64,000 nucleotides of DNA, from contig NZ_NSFV01000004.1 in the NCBI RefSeq assembly GCF_002295115.1, positions 615,746-679,745 on the forward strand, written 5' to 3'. Positions within the stretch are counted from its first letter, which is position 1, and every line of letters starts with the position of its first letter. The stretch is from Mesorhizobium sp. WSM4311 (GTDB lineage Bacteria > Pseudomonadota > Alphaproteobacteria > Rhizobiales > Rhizobiaceae). The translations under genes and the position numbers were made by a program. Of the stretch, positions 53,499 to 62,548 are shown one piece after another. The notes under the pieces were generated by a model. The model ran no database searches. It had not been told where the DNA came from and was given only the letters and a program-made list of their open reading frames with translations.

Positions 53499-54416
53499 TC
53501 ACTGCCCCGCCTTCACCACCCGCCTGCCGCGCACCGCCCGCTTCACCTTCTTCGTACCGGCAAGCTCGTTCATCGCGTCGAGCTGCATCTGCTGCATCTC
53601 GGCCAGGCGCGTCCATTGGCGGGAGATGAGGTAGTCGAGCTTTTCGTGCAGGTGGCGCACTTCGAGCTCGGCCTTGAGGTTGACGCGGTATTCGTTGAAG
53701 GAACGCAGGCGGTCTTTCACCTCCTGGCGCTTCTGGCTCATCATGATGACCGGCGCCTGGATGGCGGCGATGCAGGAGAGCAAGAGGTTGAGCAGGATGA
53801 AGGGATAGGGGTCGAAGGCGCCGCCGATACCCTCGAACAGATTGACGCCGATCCAGACCAAGAGCACGGCGGCAAACGAGATCAGGAACCACCAGCTGCC
53901 GCCGAAGGCCGCCATGTTGTCGGAAACGCGGTCGGGGAAGGTGCGGTGCTCCTCGAACTCTTCTTCCGAGTTTTCGGAAATCGTGTCCTGCCGGGCGATC
54001 GATTCCACCACCTGGCGGTCGAGTTCGGAAAATTCGCCGTGCTCCTGCTGCAGCAGCTCCTCCATGTAGCGCATGCGGTAGCGGCCAAGCTCCTCGCGGC
54101 TGATGCGGGCGCCCCTGGGCAGGTCCGGATGGTCGGAGCGGATGCGGTCGGCCAGGCTCGGGCGCAGCGTGTCGATGCGCACCAGGTCGCGCTTGTGGAA
54201 TTTGCGGCCCGAGATCGCCGACGGCTTCTTTTTCGCCTTTATGCGCGACGCACCCAGGCCGGTCGGTTCGGAATCCGGCACTTCGGGCGTGTCGAAATGC
54301 TCTTCCGAGCCCTCGTGCAGGTCTTCCGGCGTGATCGGCGCCTCGAAATATTCGCCGCCGCTGTCGTTCTCGGTGTCCGCCGCCTGCTGCTCGGGTGCCT
54401 TGGGAACGGTGCTCAT
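53499..54416 (-). CDS. DUF1003 membrane protein
   Basis: 305-aa protein. N-terminal about 80 residues acidic and disordered-looking, middle RFHKRD-like soluble part (GRKFHKRDLVRIDTLRPSLA), then the DUF1003 core at about 165-275: two membrane helices (GSWWFLISFAAVLLVWIGVN and PYPFILLNLLLSCIAAIQAP) followed by MMSQKRQEVKDR and a coiled C-terminal tail. Function of the family is unknown. Confidence 0.85.
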   Translation of the reverse strand: MSTVPKAPEQQAADTENDSGGEYFEAPITPEDLHEGSEEHFDTPEVPDSEPTGLGASRIKAKKKPSAISGRKFHKRDLVRIDTLRPSLADRIRSDHPDLPRGARISREELGRYRMRYMEELLQQEHGEFSELDRQVVESIARQDTISENSEEEFEEHRTFPDRVSDNMAAFGGSWWFLISFAAVLLVWIGVNLFEGIGGAFDPYPFILLNLLLSCIAAIQAPVIMMSQKRQEVKDRLRSFNEYRVNLKAELEVRHLHEKLDYLISRQWTRLAEMQQMQLDAMNELAGTKKVKRAVRGRRVVKAGQ

Positions 54417-54679
54417 GGTGCGGGCTCCTGCTGTGGCGCTGCTGTATCTGAGGATACGCCGAGGCGACGGGGCATATCCACTGTCGGATTGCGCTGCCTA
54501 TGCCATGGCTTCCAGACGATTGCGTGACAATCGGATAACAATAGCCGGCTGCGGGTTTTTTGACTGTTGGGGGTTGGGCGAGGTGTCCTCCAACGTCGTC
54601 ATCCACGGGCGGAGCGAGGGGCGGCAGCGGCGTCGCGAAGACCCGAGGATGACGAAGTGAGGGGGAGGCTGCGCTCTTG

Positions 54680-55588
54680 TTATTGCTGTTCGGCGAACAT
54701 CAGCCTGGTCTTGCTGTCGGCCGTGGTCGGCGACAGGCTGCGCTGGATCAGCGCCTCGACATGGTCGTTGCGCTGGCGGGCTGAGTCGGCGCCCATCACC
54801 ACCACGATCAGCTGGCGGCCATCGGCATTGTAGGAGGTGACGATGTTGAAGCCGGAGGCCCTGATGTAACCGGTCTTGATGCCGTCGACGCCGCGCACGC
54901 GGCCGAGCATGTCGTTGTGGCCGCGCACCAGCCTGCCGCGGAACATGAAATCGCTTTCGGAGAAATAGTGGAAATGCTGGGGGAAGCGCTGGCGCAGCGC
55001 CATGCCGAGCACCGCCATGTCGCGGGCTGTCGTCATCTGGCCGTCGTCGGGCAGGCCGGACGCGTTGCGGAAGGTGGTGCTGGTCATGCCGAGCGCGCGC
55101 GCCTTTGATGTCATCATGGCGGCGAACTGGTCCTCCGTGCCGCCGAGATATTCGCCGACCGCCACCGCTACGTCATTGGCGGATTTGACGACGATGGCGC
55201 GGATGGCGGAATCGACGTCGATCGTTTCGCCGCGCCGGAAGCGCATCTTGGTCGGCGGCTGCGAGGCGGCGTGGTCGGAGACGGGGATCTGCGTTTGCTT
55301 GGTCACGCGGCCGGACTCCATCGCCTCGAACAGGAGGTAGAGTGTCATCATCTTGGTCAGCGAGGCCGGATAGCGCTGCGCCGTCGAGTTGACCTCGAAC
55401 ATCTGCTTGCCGGTCCTGACGTCGACGACGATGGCGGCATATTTCTGCGGCGGTGCAGGCACGGCCAGCACCTGGTCCGGCGGGGTCGTGGTCGAGCAGC
55501 CGGCGACCATCAGCAACAGGCCAAGGGCGATGAAAACTCTCTGGAGAAGCGGGAAGGGACGCAATTTGGACAAGGGCGGGTTGGACAA
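54680..55588 (-). CDS. D-alanyl-D-alanine carboxypeptidase (penicillin-binding protein, lipoprotein)
   Basis: 302-aa serine peptidase S11 that trims peptidoglycan pentapeptides in the periplasm. Seen: lipobox-like LMVAGC with Cys 31 after a hydrophobic segment, catalytic SLTK (Ser 76, Lys 79), SAN in VKSANDVAV near 137, and KTG in GIKTGYIRAS near 241. It is shorter than DacA-type enzymes: the C-terminal membrane-anchor domain is missing, and lipid attachment at the N-terminus may replace it. Confidence 0.9.
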   Translation of the reverse strand: MSNPPLSKLRPFPLLQRVFIALGLLLMVAGCSTTTPPDQVLAVPAPPQKYAAIVVDVRTGKQMFEVNSTAQRYPASLTKMMTLYLLFEAMESGRVTKQTQIPVSDHAASQPPTKMRFRRGETIDVDSAIRAIVVKSANDVAVAVGEYLGGTEDQFAAMMTSKARALGMTSTTFRNASGLPDDGQMTTARDMAVLGMALRQRFPQHFHYFSESDFMFRGRLVRGHNDMLGRVRGVDGIKTGYIRASGFNIVTSYNADGRQLIVVVMGADSARQRNDHVEALIQRSLSPTTADSKTRLMFAEQQ

Positions 55589-55705
55589 GGGCGGGACTGT
55601 TCTGGCGATGCTGTTGCTGAGATAAGGCGAAGCTAACGTAACGCGCTGGATGCGTCCATTTGGTTAATGGCTGTTAGTCCCAGGATTGTCGAGCCCGACC
55701 CTCTT

Positions 55706-55870
55706 CCTCGCCCCCGCCTCTTGCGGGGGAGAGGTGGCCGCGAAGCGGCCGGAGAGGGGGAATTCGTAGGGCATGGCCTTGCAACAGATCGCTAACCGGC
55801 GAGGTCGGCGCAGCCCCCTCTCCGTCTCGGTTTCGCCGAGCCACCTCTTCCCCACTCCCGTGGGGCGAGG
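55706..55870. repeat. Pair of inverted intergenic repeat copies
   Basis: Copy 1 (55706-55760) begins CCTCGCCCC and ends CGGAGAGGGGG; copy 2 (55814-55870) is its reverse complement with about a dozen differences. Both contain internal hairpins (for example CCCCCGC/GCGGGGG and GGCCG/CGGCC in copy 1). This is the style of dispersed intergenic palindromes in rhizobia. Together they form a large cruciform-capable structure between the carboxypeptidase and coiled-coil protein genes. Confidence 0.7.
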
Positions 55871-55978
55871 AACTTGAGCCCTTTATCCGCCCCGAAAACG
55901 CCTGTTTCTGTGTCTTTCCTTGCCAGAGCCGCGTTTCCTGTGGGAAGGGGCGTGGCATTGGCTGGCTTGGGGGGTGGC

Positions 55979-57793
55979 ATGACGAACATCGGGGCCGGGG
56001 GCGCAGCGCCCTCGCTTATCAAGGCATCGCTCAGCCGCACCGGCAAATGGGCCGGCAGCGTCGCTTTCATCAGCGGCGCCGTTGGCGACGTGCTCAATCC
56101 GCTGGCGCCGTTCGCCGCCTATATCGCGCTGGTCGCGGCCATCGCGGCGGCCATCATCGCCATTGCCATCGTGCTCAAGCTGGTGCTGGCGGCCAAGGCG
56201 CTGCCGGCGCTGTTATTCGCCACCAGCGCGGCGGCGGTTGCCGGCGGCGTCTATGCGGTGCAGCAGGAGACCAATTCGCAGAACGGGGTCATCGCCGGCC
56301 TGGTGCCGGCGATCGCGCAATTGCAGCAGTCGATGGGCATCGTCTCCGAAAAGGTGGCCAGGATCGAGCAGACGGTGACGCAGACGCAAAAGACCGTCGA
56401 AGAGGTCAAGAAATCGACCGACACGGTTGCCCGGAAGACCGACCAGATCGCGTCCACCCAGCAGCAGCAGACGCAGCAGGGCGCGCAGACGCAGAAGACC
56501 GTCGAGGCGGTCAAGCAGACCACCGACACGCTCGTCGCCGGCCAGCAACAGCAGCAGGTCCAGGCCGAAAAGCTGCAGGCGACCACCGAGCAGATCGCCG
56601 CCTCGATCGACACCATAGCCAAGGGGTTTGCCCAGTTGGCGGCGCAGGGCGGGGCGATCGCCGAGCCGAAGCGGCCGGACGAGTTCTACCACAATGCCCG
56701 CGTCTATGAATTGTCGGGCGACATGCTCAACGCCCGGCGCTCCTACCTCGCCTTTGCCGGCTTCGATGTCGACGCCATCGACCCCTATACGCGCTTTGCG
56801 ACGCTGCTTCGGGTGCAGGACGGCAAGGCGGGCGCCCGCGAAGTGTTCGGGCAGCTGGCCGACAAGGGCAAGGCGCTGTCGATCAAGCTGGTGCATATAT
56901 TGCAGTTCGAGGACGCGCAGCGGCTGGATAAGCTCAACGCCTTCGTCACGGCCAATCCCGACTATGCGCCGGCCTATTTCCTCAAGGCGCAGGAGTTTTC
57001 GGAAGACCGCCTCGGCAGCCAGACGCTGACCGACAAGCGCAGCGAGGCGCAGGCGCTGACCAAGTTCGTGTCCTACGAGAAGGATGGCGGGCTGCTCAAA
57101 TATTTCGTCGACCAGACGCAGCTCGCCGACTGGCTGGAGCGCAGCCGCAGCCGGCTGGCAGCACTTGGCGACGTGCTCGACCCCGCGCGCTTCGCGCCTT
57201 CGCTGACGCCGATGCGCTCCAACCAGGGCTGGTCGATGACCATTTCGCTGCCCGAGCCGGCGACCGCGATTTCCTGGCGTCTCGGCGACAGCGGCCCGTT
57301 CACCGACACCGGCTTCCTGGCGATGAAGGACCAGAGCACCGGCAAGCCGATGGCCAATCCGAGCTTCGAACTGCCCGACAGCACGGCGGCGACCACGATC
57401 GGCATAAAATATCTCGACACCAGGGGCCGCGAGACCGGCCCGTTCGACATACGCTTCGATCCGGATGCCGCCCTGCAGCAAGGCGACAAGCAGATCCTCG
57501 ACCAGTTCTGGACGTCGTGGATCGCCTTCGACTCCGGCGGCAATCATGGCCTGGTCTATTTCACCCAGATGCTGTCCTACCGCTGCGCCATCAAGGAGGT
57601 GCATTACAGCCTGAACGGTGCCGCGCTTGACAAGTCGCTCGAGATACCGCCTTGCGACAAGAAGGACCCCTACGCCATCCCCTACGACGCCAAGGGCTAT
57701 TTCAAGGTCGCCGACAGCGTGAAATCGATGTCGGTGCAGGTCACCTACACCGACGGGACGAAATCGCCGGTGCGGGAATACAAGCGGCAGTAG
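55979..57793 (+). CDS. Large coiled-coil membrane protein of unknown function
   Basis: About 604 aa from ATG 55979 (GGGGGG 6 bp upstream). Layout: two or three membrane helices at about 25-85, a Thr/Gln-rich coiled-coil at about 95-200 with two copies of TQKTVE(E/A)VK(K/Q)(S/T)TDT, then a soluble region with TPR-like helical character (about 210-350), and a beta-rich C-terminal domain containing three Cys (YRCAIKE, PPCDKKD). No named family is recognised. It may be an inner-membrane scaffold or sensor. The open frame extends 35 codons upstream into the repeat region, which I do not include. Confidence 0.75.
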   Translation: MTNIGAGGAAPSLIKASLSRTGKWAGSVAFISGAVGDVLNPLAPFAAYIALVAAIAAAIIAIAIVLKLVLAAKALPALLFATSAAAVAGGVYAVQQETNSQNGVIAGLVPAIAQLQQSMGIVSEKVARIEQTVTQTQKTVEEVKKSTDTVARKTDQIASTQQQQTQQGAQTQKTVEAVKQTTDTLVAGQQQQQVQAEKLQATTEQIAASIDTIAKGFAQLAAQGGAIAEPKRPDEFYHNARVYELSGDMLNARRSYLAFAGFDVDAIDPYTRFATLLRVQDGKAGAREVFGQLADKGKALSIKLVHILQFEDAQRLDKLNAFVTANPDYAPAYFLKAQEFSEDRLGSQTLTDKRSEAQALTKFVSYEKDGGLLKYFVDQTQLADWLERSRSRLAALGDVLDPARFAPSLTPMRSNQGWSMTISLPEPATAISWRLGDSGPFTDTGFLAMKDQSTGKPMANPSFELPDSTAATTIGIKYLDTRGRETGPFDIRFDPDAALQQGDKQILDQFWTSWIAFDSGGNHGLVYFTQMLSYRCAIKEVHYSLNGAALDKSLEIPPCDKKDPYAIPYDAKGYFKVADSVKSMSVQVTYTDGTKSPVREYKRQ

Positions 57794-57799
57794 CTCTGC

Positions 57800-57972
57800 T
57801 TACCCTCCCCCTTGTGGGGGTCCGAAGGACGGGCGAGACTCGTGACTCGCCCCGGCACGTCGATCCGCATAGCGGATCGGGGTGGGGGAGGCCGGCCCCA
57901 CCCCATCCGGTCGAACGATCTTCGCTTCGCTTCGACCGCTCGCCGACCCTCCCCACGAGAGGGAGAGTGAGG
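57800..57972. repeat. Mosaic intergenic palindromic repeat
   Basis: CCTCCCCCTTGTGGGGG at the left end and CCCTCCCCACGAGAGGGAGA at the right end enclose hairpins such as GATCCGC-ATA-GCGGATC and CGGGCGAGACTCG/CGTGACTCGCCC. It is related in style to, but different in sequence from, the pair at 55706-55870. No gene is supported here or up to 58261. Confidence 0.6.
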
Positions 57973-58261
57973 CGAGCTGATGCGAAATGCCCTGGTGGCC
58001 GATGCAGCCCCGGTGGCGCAACAACCAGTTTCTATGGAAATGGCCGACACCCCGGGTCCCGCGTACGTCAGCCGGGCCTGGCAGATGGCGCTTGTTAAAA
58101 CCAGAGTTCGCCGCATGCTGCGCGGATATCGGCGAGTTCGCCGGTCAAAATCCAGTTGGGCACATCAACGACGCGACCACGGTCGCCAGAGAAGAAAGGT
58201 GGAAACGATATGCCGCGCCCAAGCCGGGCCTCCGGCATTCGCACTCAGTGTCGCATCTCAG

Positions 58262-58582
58262 CTAATGTACGGAGACGACGACATAACGTCCGCCGGAGGG
58301 CTGATAATAGGCGGCGCCGCAGTGCCATAGCAGGATGCCATTGACCGAGGTCTTCGCACAGGCCGCAGGCAGCTTCGTCACGTAGACAGTTGAACGGCGG
58401 ATCACTCGGCGTGTGGTACGTCTGGCGACCCCGGCGGCGCTGCCAGGCGTGAGCGGATGCCCCACTCTTGCTTGAGCGTAGCCGACGAAGGGGGAGAACG
58501 GCGCAACCGGATCGAGCAGGCCGACAAACATTATTGCGGCAACCCCGGCAGCGCTGGTTAGCTTCAAGACAATTTTTTTCAT
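58262..58582 (-). CDS. Small secreted protein
   Basis: 106 aa from ATG 58582 with GGGAGGATC upstream. N-terminal signal peptide (MKKIVLKLTSAAGVAAIMFV, cleavage near AQA at about 38), a basic middle (RRTTRRVIRRST) and two cysteines (ACAKTSVNG, WHCGAAYY) probably disulfide-bonded; C-terminus YQPSGGRYVVVSVH is common in small rhizobial exported proteins. No function is known. Confidence 0.75.
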   Translation of the reverse strand: MKKIVLKLTSAAGVAAIMFVGLLDPVAPFSPFVGYAQARVGHPLTPGSAAGVARRTTRRVIRRSTVYVTKLPAACAKTSVNGILLWHCGAAYYQPSGGRYVVVSVH

Positions 58583-58689
58583 TGTTGATCCTCCCAAGAG
58601 GGAGGGAAACTACCTTTCGAGTGCACCCGCCGCTATCCGAATTGCGCAACTCCGATAAAACTGATTATCGGTCCCGTGATGGCACAGCA

Positions 58690-59718
58690 CTATTCGATCG
58701 GCGCAGGCTGGCAATCCGTTGCATCGGCCGACTTCAGGCGCGGCCACGATATTCCCGCACGAAGGAATGTTTCCTTGGGGGATTCACCAAACAGTTGCCG
58801 ATAGCTCGTCGCGAAACGTCCAAGGTGGGTAATCCCAACATCCATCGCAACCTTCGTGACATTCAGGCCATTGGCACGTGCAGTCGTCAGTTGCCGTCTG
58901 GCTTCGTTTAGGCGGAGAGTGCGTATGAATTCCAATGGACTTGCCGCGAATGTCGCACGAAATGCGTACTCCAGTTGACGACGACTCACGCCGACTTCCC
59001 TGCACAACCGAACGATCGGTAGGTCTTCTCGAATGTGGACGCGGATGAAATCCTCAGCCGTCCAGGCTTGGCGGAGATATCGACGTGGAGAATGATCGAT
59101 CGCGAGTGCACGACCATCTGCAATAGCCCGAGCCCCACCCAGCGCTCCCAAATATTCCAGGAATGCATCGGGGGGCTGCTCCAGTTGAATTGAATCGCCA
59201 GCGGCTGCCACGAGATTGTTCGCAGTCGCCTCCACCTGGTTCCGGAGAATTCGTGCTTGGTTGATTGAGAGCCTGACGGCCTTCGGATGATCGGCGACCT
59301 GGGCCGCGAACATTCCCACGGCAAGCGCCTGAATTTCAGCCCAGAGGGCGGTCGGAATCACGGAGGCCGCATAACTAAGACCGGGCTGGATAGTTGCGGT
59401 TATCATCGTGCCAGCGGGGATTGTGACGACCATGCCGTCCTCAAGTGGAATGCGGCAGATTGTCGATCCGCAGGCGCGCTCCACGGCCAATACGACCACT
59501 GAGTCGCTATCCAGTCCGCCATTGGCATGTACGGTGCAATTGAAGTTGGCCAGGTCAAGCGCCCACTTGCCATGAGATTGAATTTGTCGGATGCGTGAGG
59601 GTGCCCCGCCGGCCGAAAGCTGGTCAATTTTCACCAGCATTCCCGAGGCTGCGCTTCCAAGTTGGTCCGGGCCAAGCTGCACATCCCTGTGCGAAGGCGA
59701 TGAAGGCCACGAGGTCAA
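58690..59718 (-). CDS. AraC-family transcriptional regulator
   Basis: 342-aa regulator. N-terminal about 200 residues resemble the AraC-type cupin/effector region without clear motifs; C-terminal double helix-turn-helix at about 228-330 (LPIVRLCREVGVSRRQLEYA, ATFAASPLEFIRTLRLNEAR, ITHLGRFATSYRQLFGESP). Monocistronic. Neighbour is the small secreted protein, which might be a target, but this is speculation. Confidence 0.88.
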   Translation of the reverse strand: MTSWPSSPSHRDVQLGPDQLGSAASGMLVKIDQLSAGGAPSRIRQIQSHGKWALDLANFNCTVHANGGLDSDSVVVLAVERACGSTICRIPLEDGMVVTIPAGTMITATIQPGLSYAASVIPTALWAEIQALAVGMFAAQVADHPKAVRLSINQARILRNQVEATANNLVAAAGDSIQLEQPPDAFLEYLGALGGARAIADGRALAIDHSPRRYLRQAWTAEDFIRVHIREDLPIVRLCREVGVSRRQLEYAFRATFAASPLEFIRTLRLNEARRQLTTARANGLNVTKVAMDVGITHLGRFATSYRQLFGESPKETFLRAGISWPRLKSADATDCQPAPIE

Positions 59719-60398
59719 GAACCTGATCCTTTGCTCAAAGCGGATAGCAACGCAGTTATATTAGGGATAGCTTATGCTTAAATTGCGCCAAATCAATCGG
59801 CGCGAAAAACGTTGCCGATGCGAAACTGAGAGGCAGAATTCCGCGGCTACTGGGCACAGATCGCGACATACGCGATGGCCATGGCAAGCCTAGACTAGAG
59901 ATGGGCAGGGACATCGATCTGCTGTCGATCTGGAATAATCAGGGCTTACCAGCGCACTTGCAGCAAAGGTTGGGAGAAACGTGCAAGCGCGTGGATGAGA
60001 TCATCCGCGTGCAGGCAAGCAGAATACAAGCCAGTGGTGTAAGCGCGTCGCTTGCTGGGAGGCAGTCCGAGCTACATCGCACATCAGGGAGCCTGCATGA
60101 AAACGGCCAATGCCTCGCCCCTAAACTACGGCTTTCTCGCTAGCGACCAAGTGCAGACCGGTAGCCTGCCGCCCGAACTCATCGCCAGCCTGGAGGCATT
60201 GCCCGCCTATCATACCGCTTGCTTCTACTTGTCCGAGCCGCACAGATCATACCGCTCGACGAGCTCGCAGCATCGCGAGCCACGAAGGCGTGGCGAACGC
60301 GAACGTGTTCATGAGGCAGGCTGCGGCTGGTGAGATACCCCGGCGAGCTCCCTTAATCTTGCGATTGAAGCTCTCGGCGCAACCGCCTATGCGGAAAG
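59719..60398. other. Gene-poor stretch with short unsupported frames
   Basis: About 680 bp. A frame of 80 codons begins at ATG 59901 (MGRDIDLLSIWNNQGLPAHL) and another near 60097 (MKTANASPLNYGFLASDQ), but neither matches a family I recognise or has a strong ribosome-binding site. Likely intergenic debris before the transposase remnant. Confidence 0.35.
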
Positions 60399-60637
60399 CA
60401 TGAGGGCATGGTCTGCGCCGATCTGAACGTGGTCGAGCAGGCCTTCGGCGCCGAGATCGACTATGGTGCGATGTTGATCAAGCGGTGCGGCGAACCGGAA
60501 GCGCCATAGCCCTACAGCCCGGCCGTCTGCCCTGGCGCGGCTAAGACGCGTATTGAAAGCCAATCCTGATCCGATGCGTGTCGGCACTTCCCAAATCAAG
60601 CCCGCCGATCTTACCATGCGCATCGCAAACCGCGGCT
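60399..60637 (+). mobile_element. Decayed DDE-type transposase remnant
   Basis: The frame from 60399 gives HEGMVCADLNVVEQAFGAEI and DYGAML, then a stop; further on YSPAVCPGA is in frame, and after a shift NPDPMRVGTSQIKPADLTMR follows. The order (D-x-DYG, YSPAxC, NPDP-x-x-x-x-TS, LTMR) resembles the middle of a known rhizobial transposase family (IS1-like annotated). At least one stop and one frameshift; ends are lost, no terminal repeats seen. Confidence 0.5.
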
Positions 60638-62479
60638 CTAGCCTGGGGGATTAGATGTTAGTGGCTTTGGGACGGCCTGAATGCCGTTTTCCTGAAATGC
60701 CTGCTGCACGGCGATCAAAACGGCACGGCGGATCATGAAGTTTCTGCCCGCTTTCGCCTTGAATTTGGCCCGGATGACCAGCGTGCCGTCCTCAACCTCG
60801 GCAATTCCCTGGCTTTTGAACGGCTCGAGCAGATCTGCAGCAAGTTCCGGGTTGGCCGAAATATCCTGGCCGATCTTCTTGAAAATCTTGCGAACTTTGT
60901 CGACATCGGTGTTGAATGCAACGCGAAAGGTCAGTTTCTCGATCATCCAGTCGCGGCTGAAATTCTGAATCTTGCCAATCGAGCCATAGGGGATTGTCGC
61001 CAAGGCGCCGCGCTGATGGCGCAGGGAAACCGACCTGACCGAGATTTTTTCCACGGTTCCTTTCGCGCCTGACGTTTCGATATATTCGCCGAAGCGGAAT
61101 GCATCGTCGATCAGGAAGAACAGCCCGGAGACCAGGTCCTTCACCAGCGTCTGCGAGCCGAAGCCGATGGCCAGCCCGAACACACTCATGCCGGCGATCA
61201 GCGGCCAGACATTGATCCCGATCGTCACCAGGATCGAGAGCAGCGCCAAGGCCAGAATGCTCGATTTGCCGACCGCGTTGAGCAGCGGCATCAGCGTGCC
61301 CAGCCGTGAACGCGGCGCACCCTGCACCTCCTCGTCACCCCCTACGGCGGGCAACTCCGCGCGCAAGGCACGAGCCGTCCCTGCCCCGACCACGTTCCAA
61401 AGAAACGCCGCCCCCAACATGATCAGCGCCACCCCAGATGCGCCCTTGGCGACCTCTCGGAGATCTATGCCGAACCCGGCAGCAAGCGGTGTCGCCCATA
61501 GCGTTCCCAGCATGGCAACAATGATAGCCACGACGGTGAAGCGGGCGGTCTGGCGCCCTGCCGCTGCCAGGATCGAGATGTCAGGTGACTCCAAACCGCG
61601 CTGCGCCCAGTTCCCGATCATTGCGTCGACATGCGGCGCGGCGAGAAACATCAACGCGGTCAGCAGAACGGCCGACCCACGAAGCGATGCTCCCAGGGTC
61701 ACCGCGGCCTGAGTGCTGAGAAAGGTGATTATCAGGAACGCGATCACGATTGCCGGCCACATTTTGGCGAGACGGGTGCGCCAGCGGCTTCTGGGCCGCG
61801 GACCGGCGACGGCGACTGCCATTGTGCGTCTGTGCCGCCATACCGCCCATGCAAACAGAAGGTAGATCGGAATTGCCACGCCTGTTCGCAGCAGATCCCC
61901 CAAGGCCGGCCCGACGCTCAAGAGCCGCAACGTCGCGACCAGCGTAACGGCGATGATCGCCAGGCCAATGGCAAGCGAGAGGTCGCGCACGAGCGCCGCC
62001 AGATGGATGGAGCGCTCTGCGAACTCGGTTCGCCGCGATGCCATCAAGAGTGATCTGACGGCGGCGAGGATGATTAAGCCGAGCACCGTCGCCACAGCCC
62101 AAAGGCGAAGGGTTTGCAAAGGCACGCCAGAACCGCCCAGCAGCCGCGCCGCGATGAAACCGACCACCAGAGCCACCACAGTAGCCGTCGCACCCGCAAA
62201 GAATCTGCGCCATCCACTCCTTGTGGCGCTCGTCTTCTTGAACCGCCGGGCAAGCAGGATGAACACCCCCGCGACGAGCGCAACAAGCAACACAATCTCG
62301 AACAACAGCACAAGCAAAGGCGTCCCCCCGGCCGCGAGCGAAGCCTTCAGGTTTTCAAGTTCGACGGGGACGTCGGCCAAAGCGGCAAGCCGCGCGAACA
62401 GTCCGGAAACGAAACGCTCGGTGAGCTGTTCGACCCCCCAAATCAACGAAGGAACGTCTGTTTCCGCCATCGTGTCCAC
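60638..62479 (-). CDS. MscS-family mechanosensitive ion channel
   Basis: 613-aa inner-membrane channel that would release solutes at hypo-osmotic shock. About ten hydrophobic helices in the first 440 residues, then the MscS core: pore-lining helix in SVFGLAIGFGSQTLVKDLVS near 445-465, FFLIDDAFRFGEYIE, and beta domain IPYGSIGKIQNFSRDW, ending in a cytoplasmic domain to residue 613. Larger than minimal MscS (about 286 aa), as in the MscK/YbiO-like group. Confidence 0.9.
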   Translation of the reverse strand: MDTMAETDVPSLIWGVEQLTERFVSGLFARLAALADVPVELENLKASLAAGGTPLLVLLFEIVLLVALVAGVFILLARRFKKTSATRSGWRRFFAGATATVVALVVGFIAARLLGGSGVPLQTLRLWAVATVLGLIILAAVRSLLMASRRTEFAERSIHLAALVRDLSLAIGLAIIAVTLVATLRLLSVGPALGDLLRTGVAIPIYLLFAWAVWRHRRTMAVAVAGPRPRSRWRTRLAKMWPAIVIAFLIITFLSTQAAVTLGASLRGSAVLLTALMFLAAPHVDAMIGNWAQRGLESPDISILAAAGRQTARFTVVAIIVAMLGTLWATPLAAGFGIDLREVAKGASGVALIMLGAAFLWNVVGAGTARALRAELPAVGGDEEVQGAPRSRLGTLMPLLNAVGKSSILALALLSILVTIGINVWPLIAGMSVFGLAIGFGSQTLVKDLVSGLFFLIDDAFRFGEYIETSGAKGTVEKISVRSVSLRHQRGALATIPYGSIGKIQNFSRDWMIEKLTFRVAFNTDVDKVRKIFKKIGQDISANPELAADLLEPFKSQGIAEVEDGTLVIRAKFKAKAGRNFMIRRAVLIAVQQAFQENGIQAVPKPLTSNPPG

Positions 62480-62548
62480 GAGTTCTCCCCCTTCAGCGCC
62501 TCGCCCGTAGTAACCGACAAGTCCTGCGCTTCGGTTCTCCAGTACGGA

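Noticed and set aside
59901..60143. 80-codon frame starting MGRDIDLLSIWNN as a gene
   Set aside because: No strong ribosome-binding site, no family resemblance, and it lies in a debris region.
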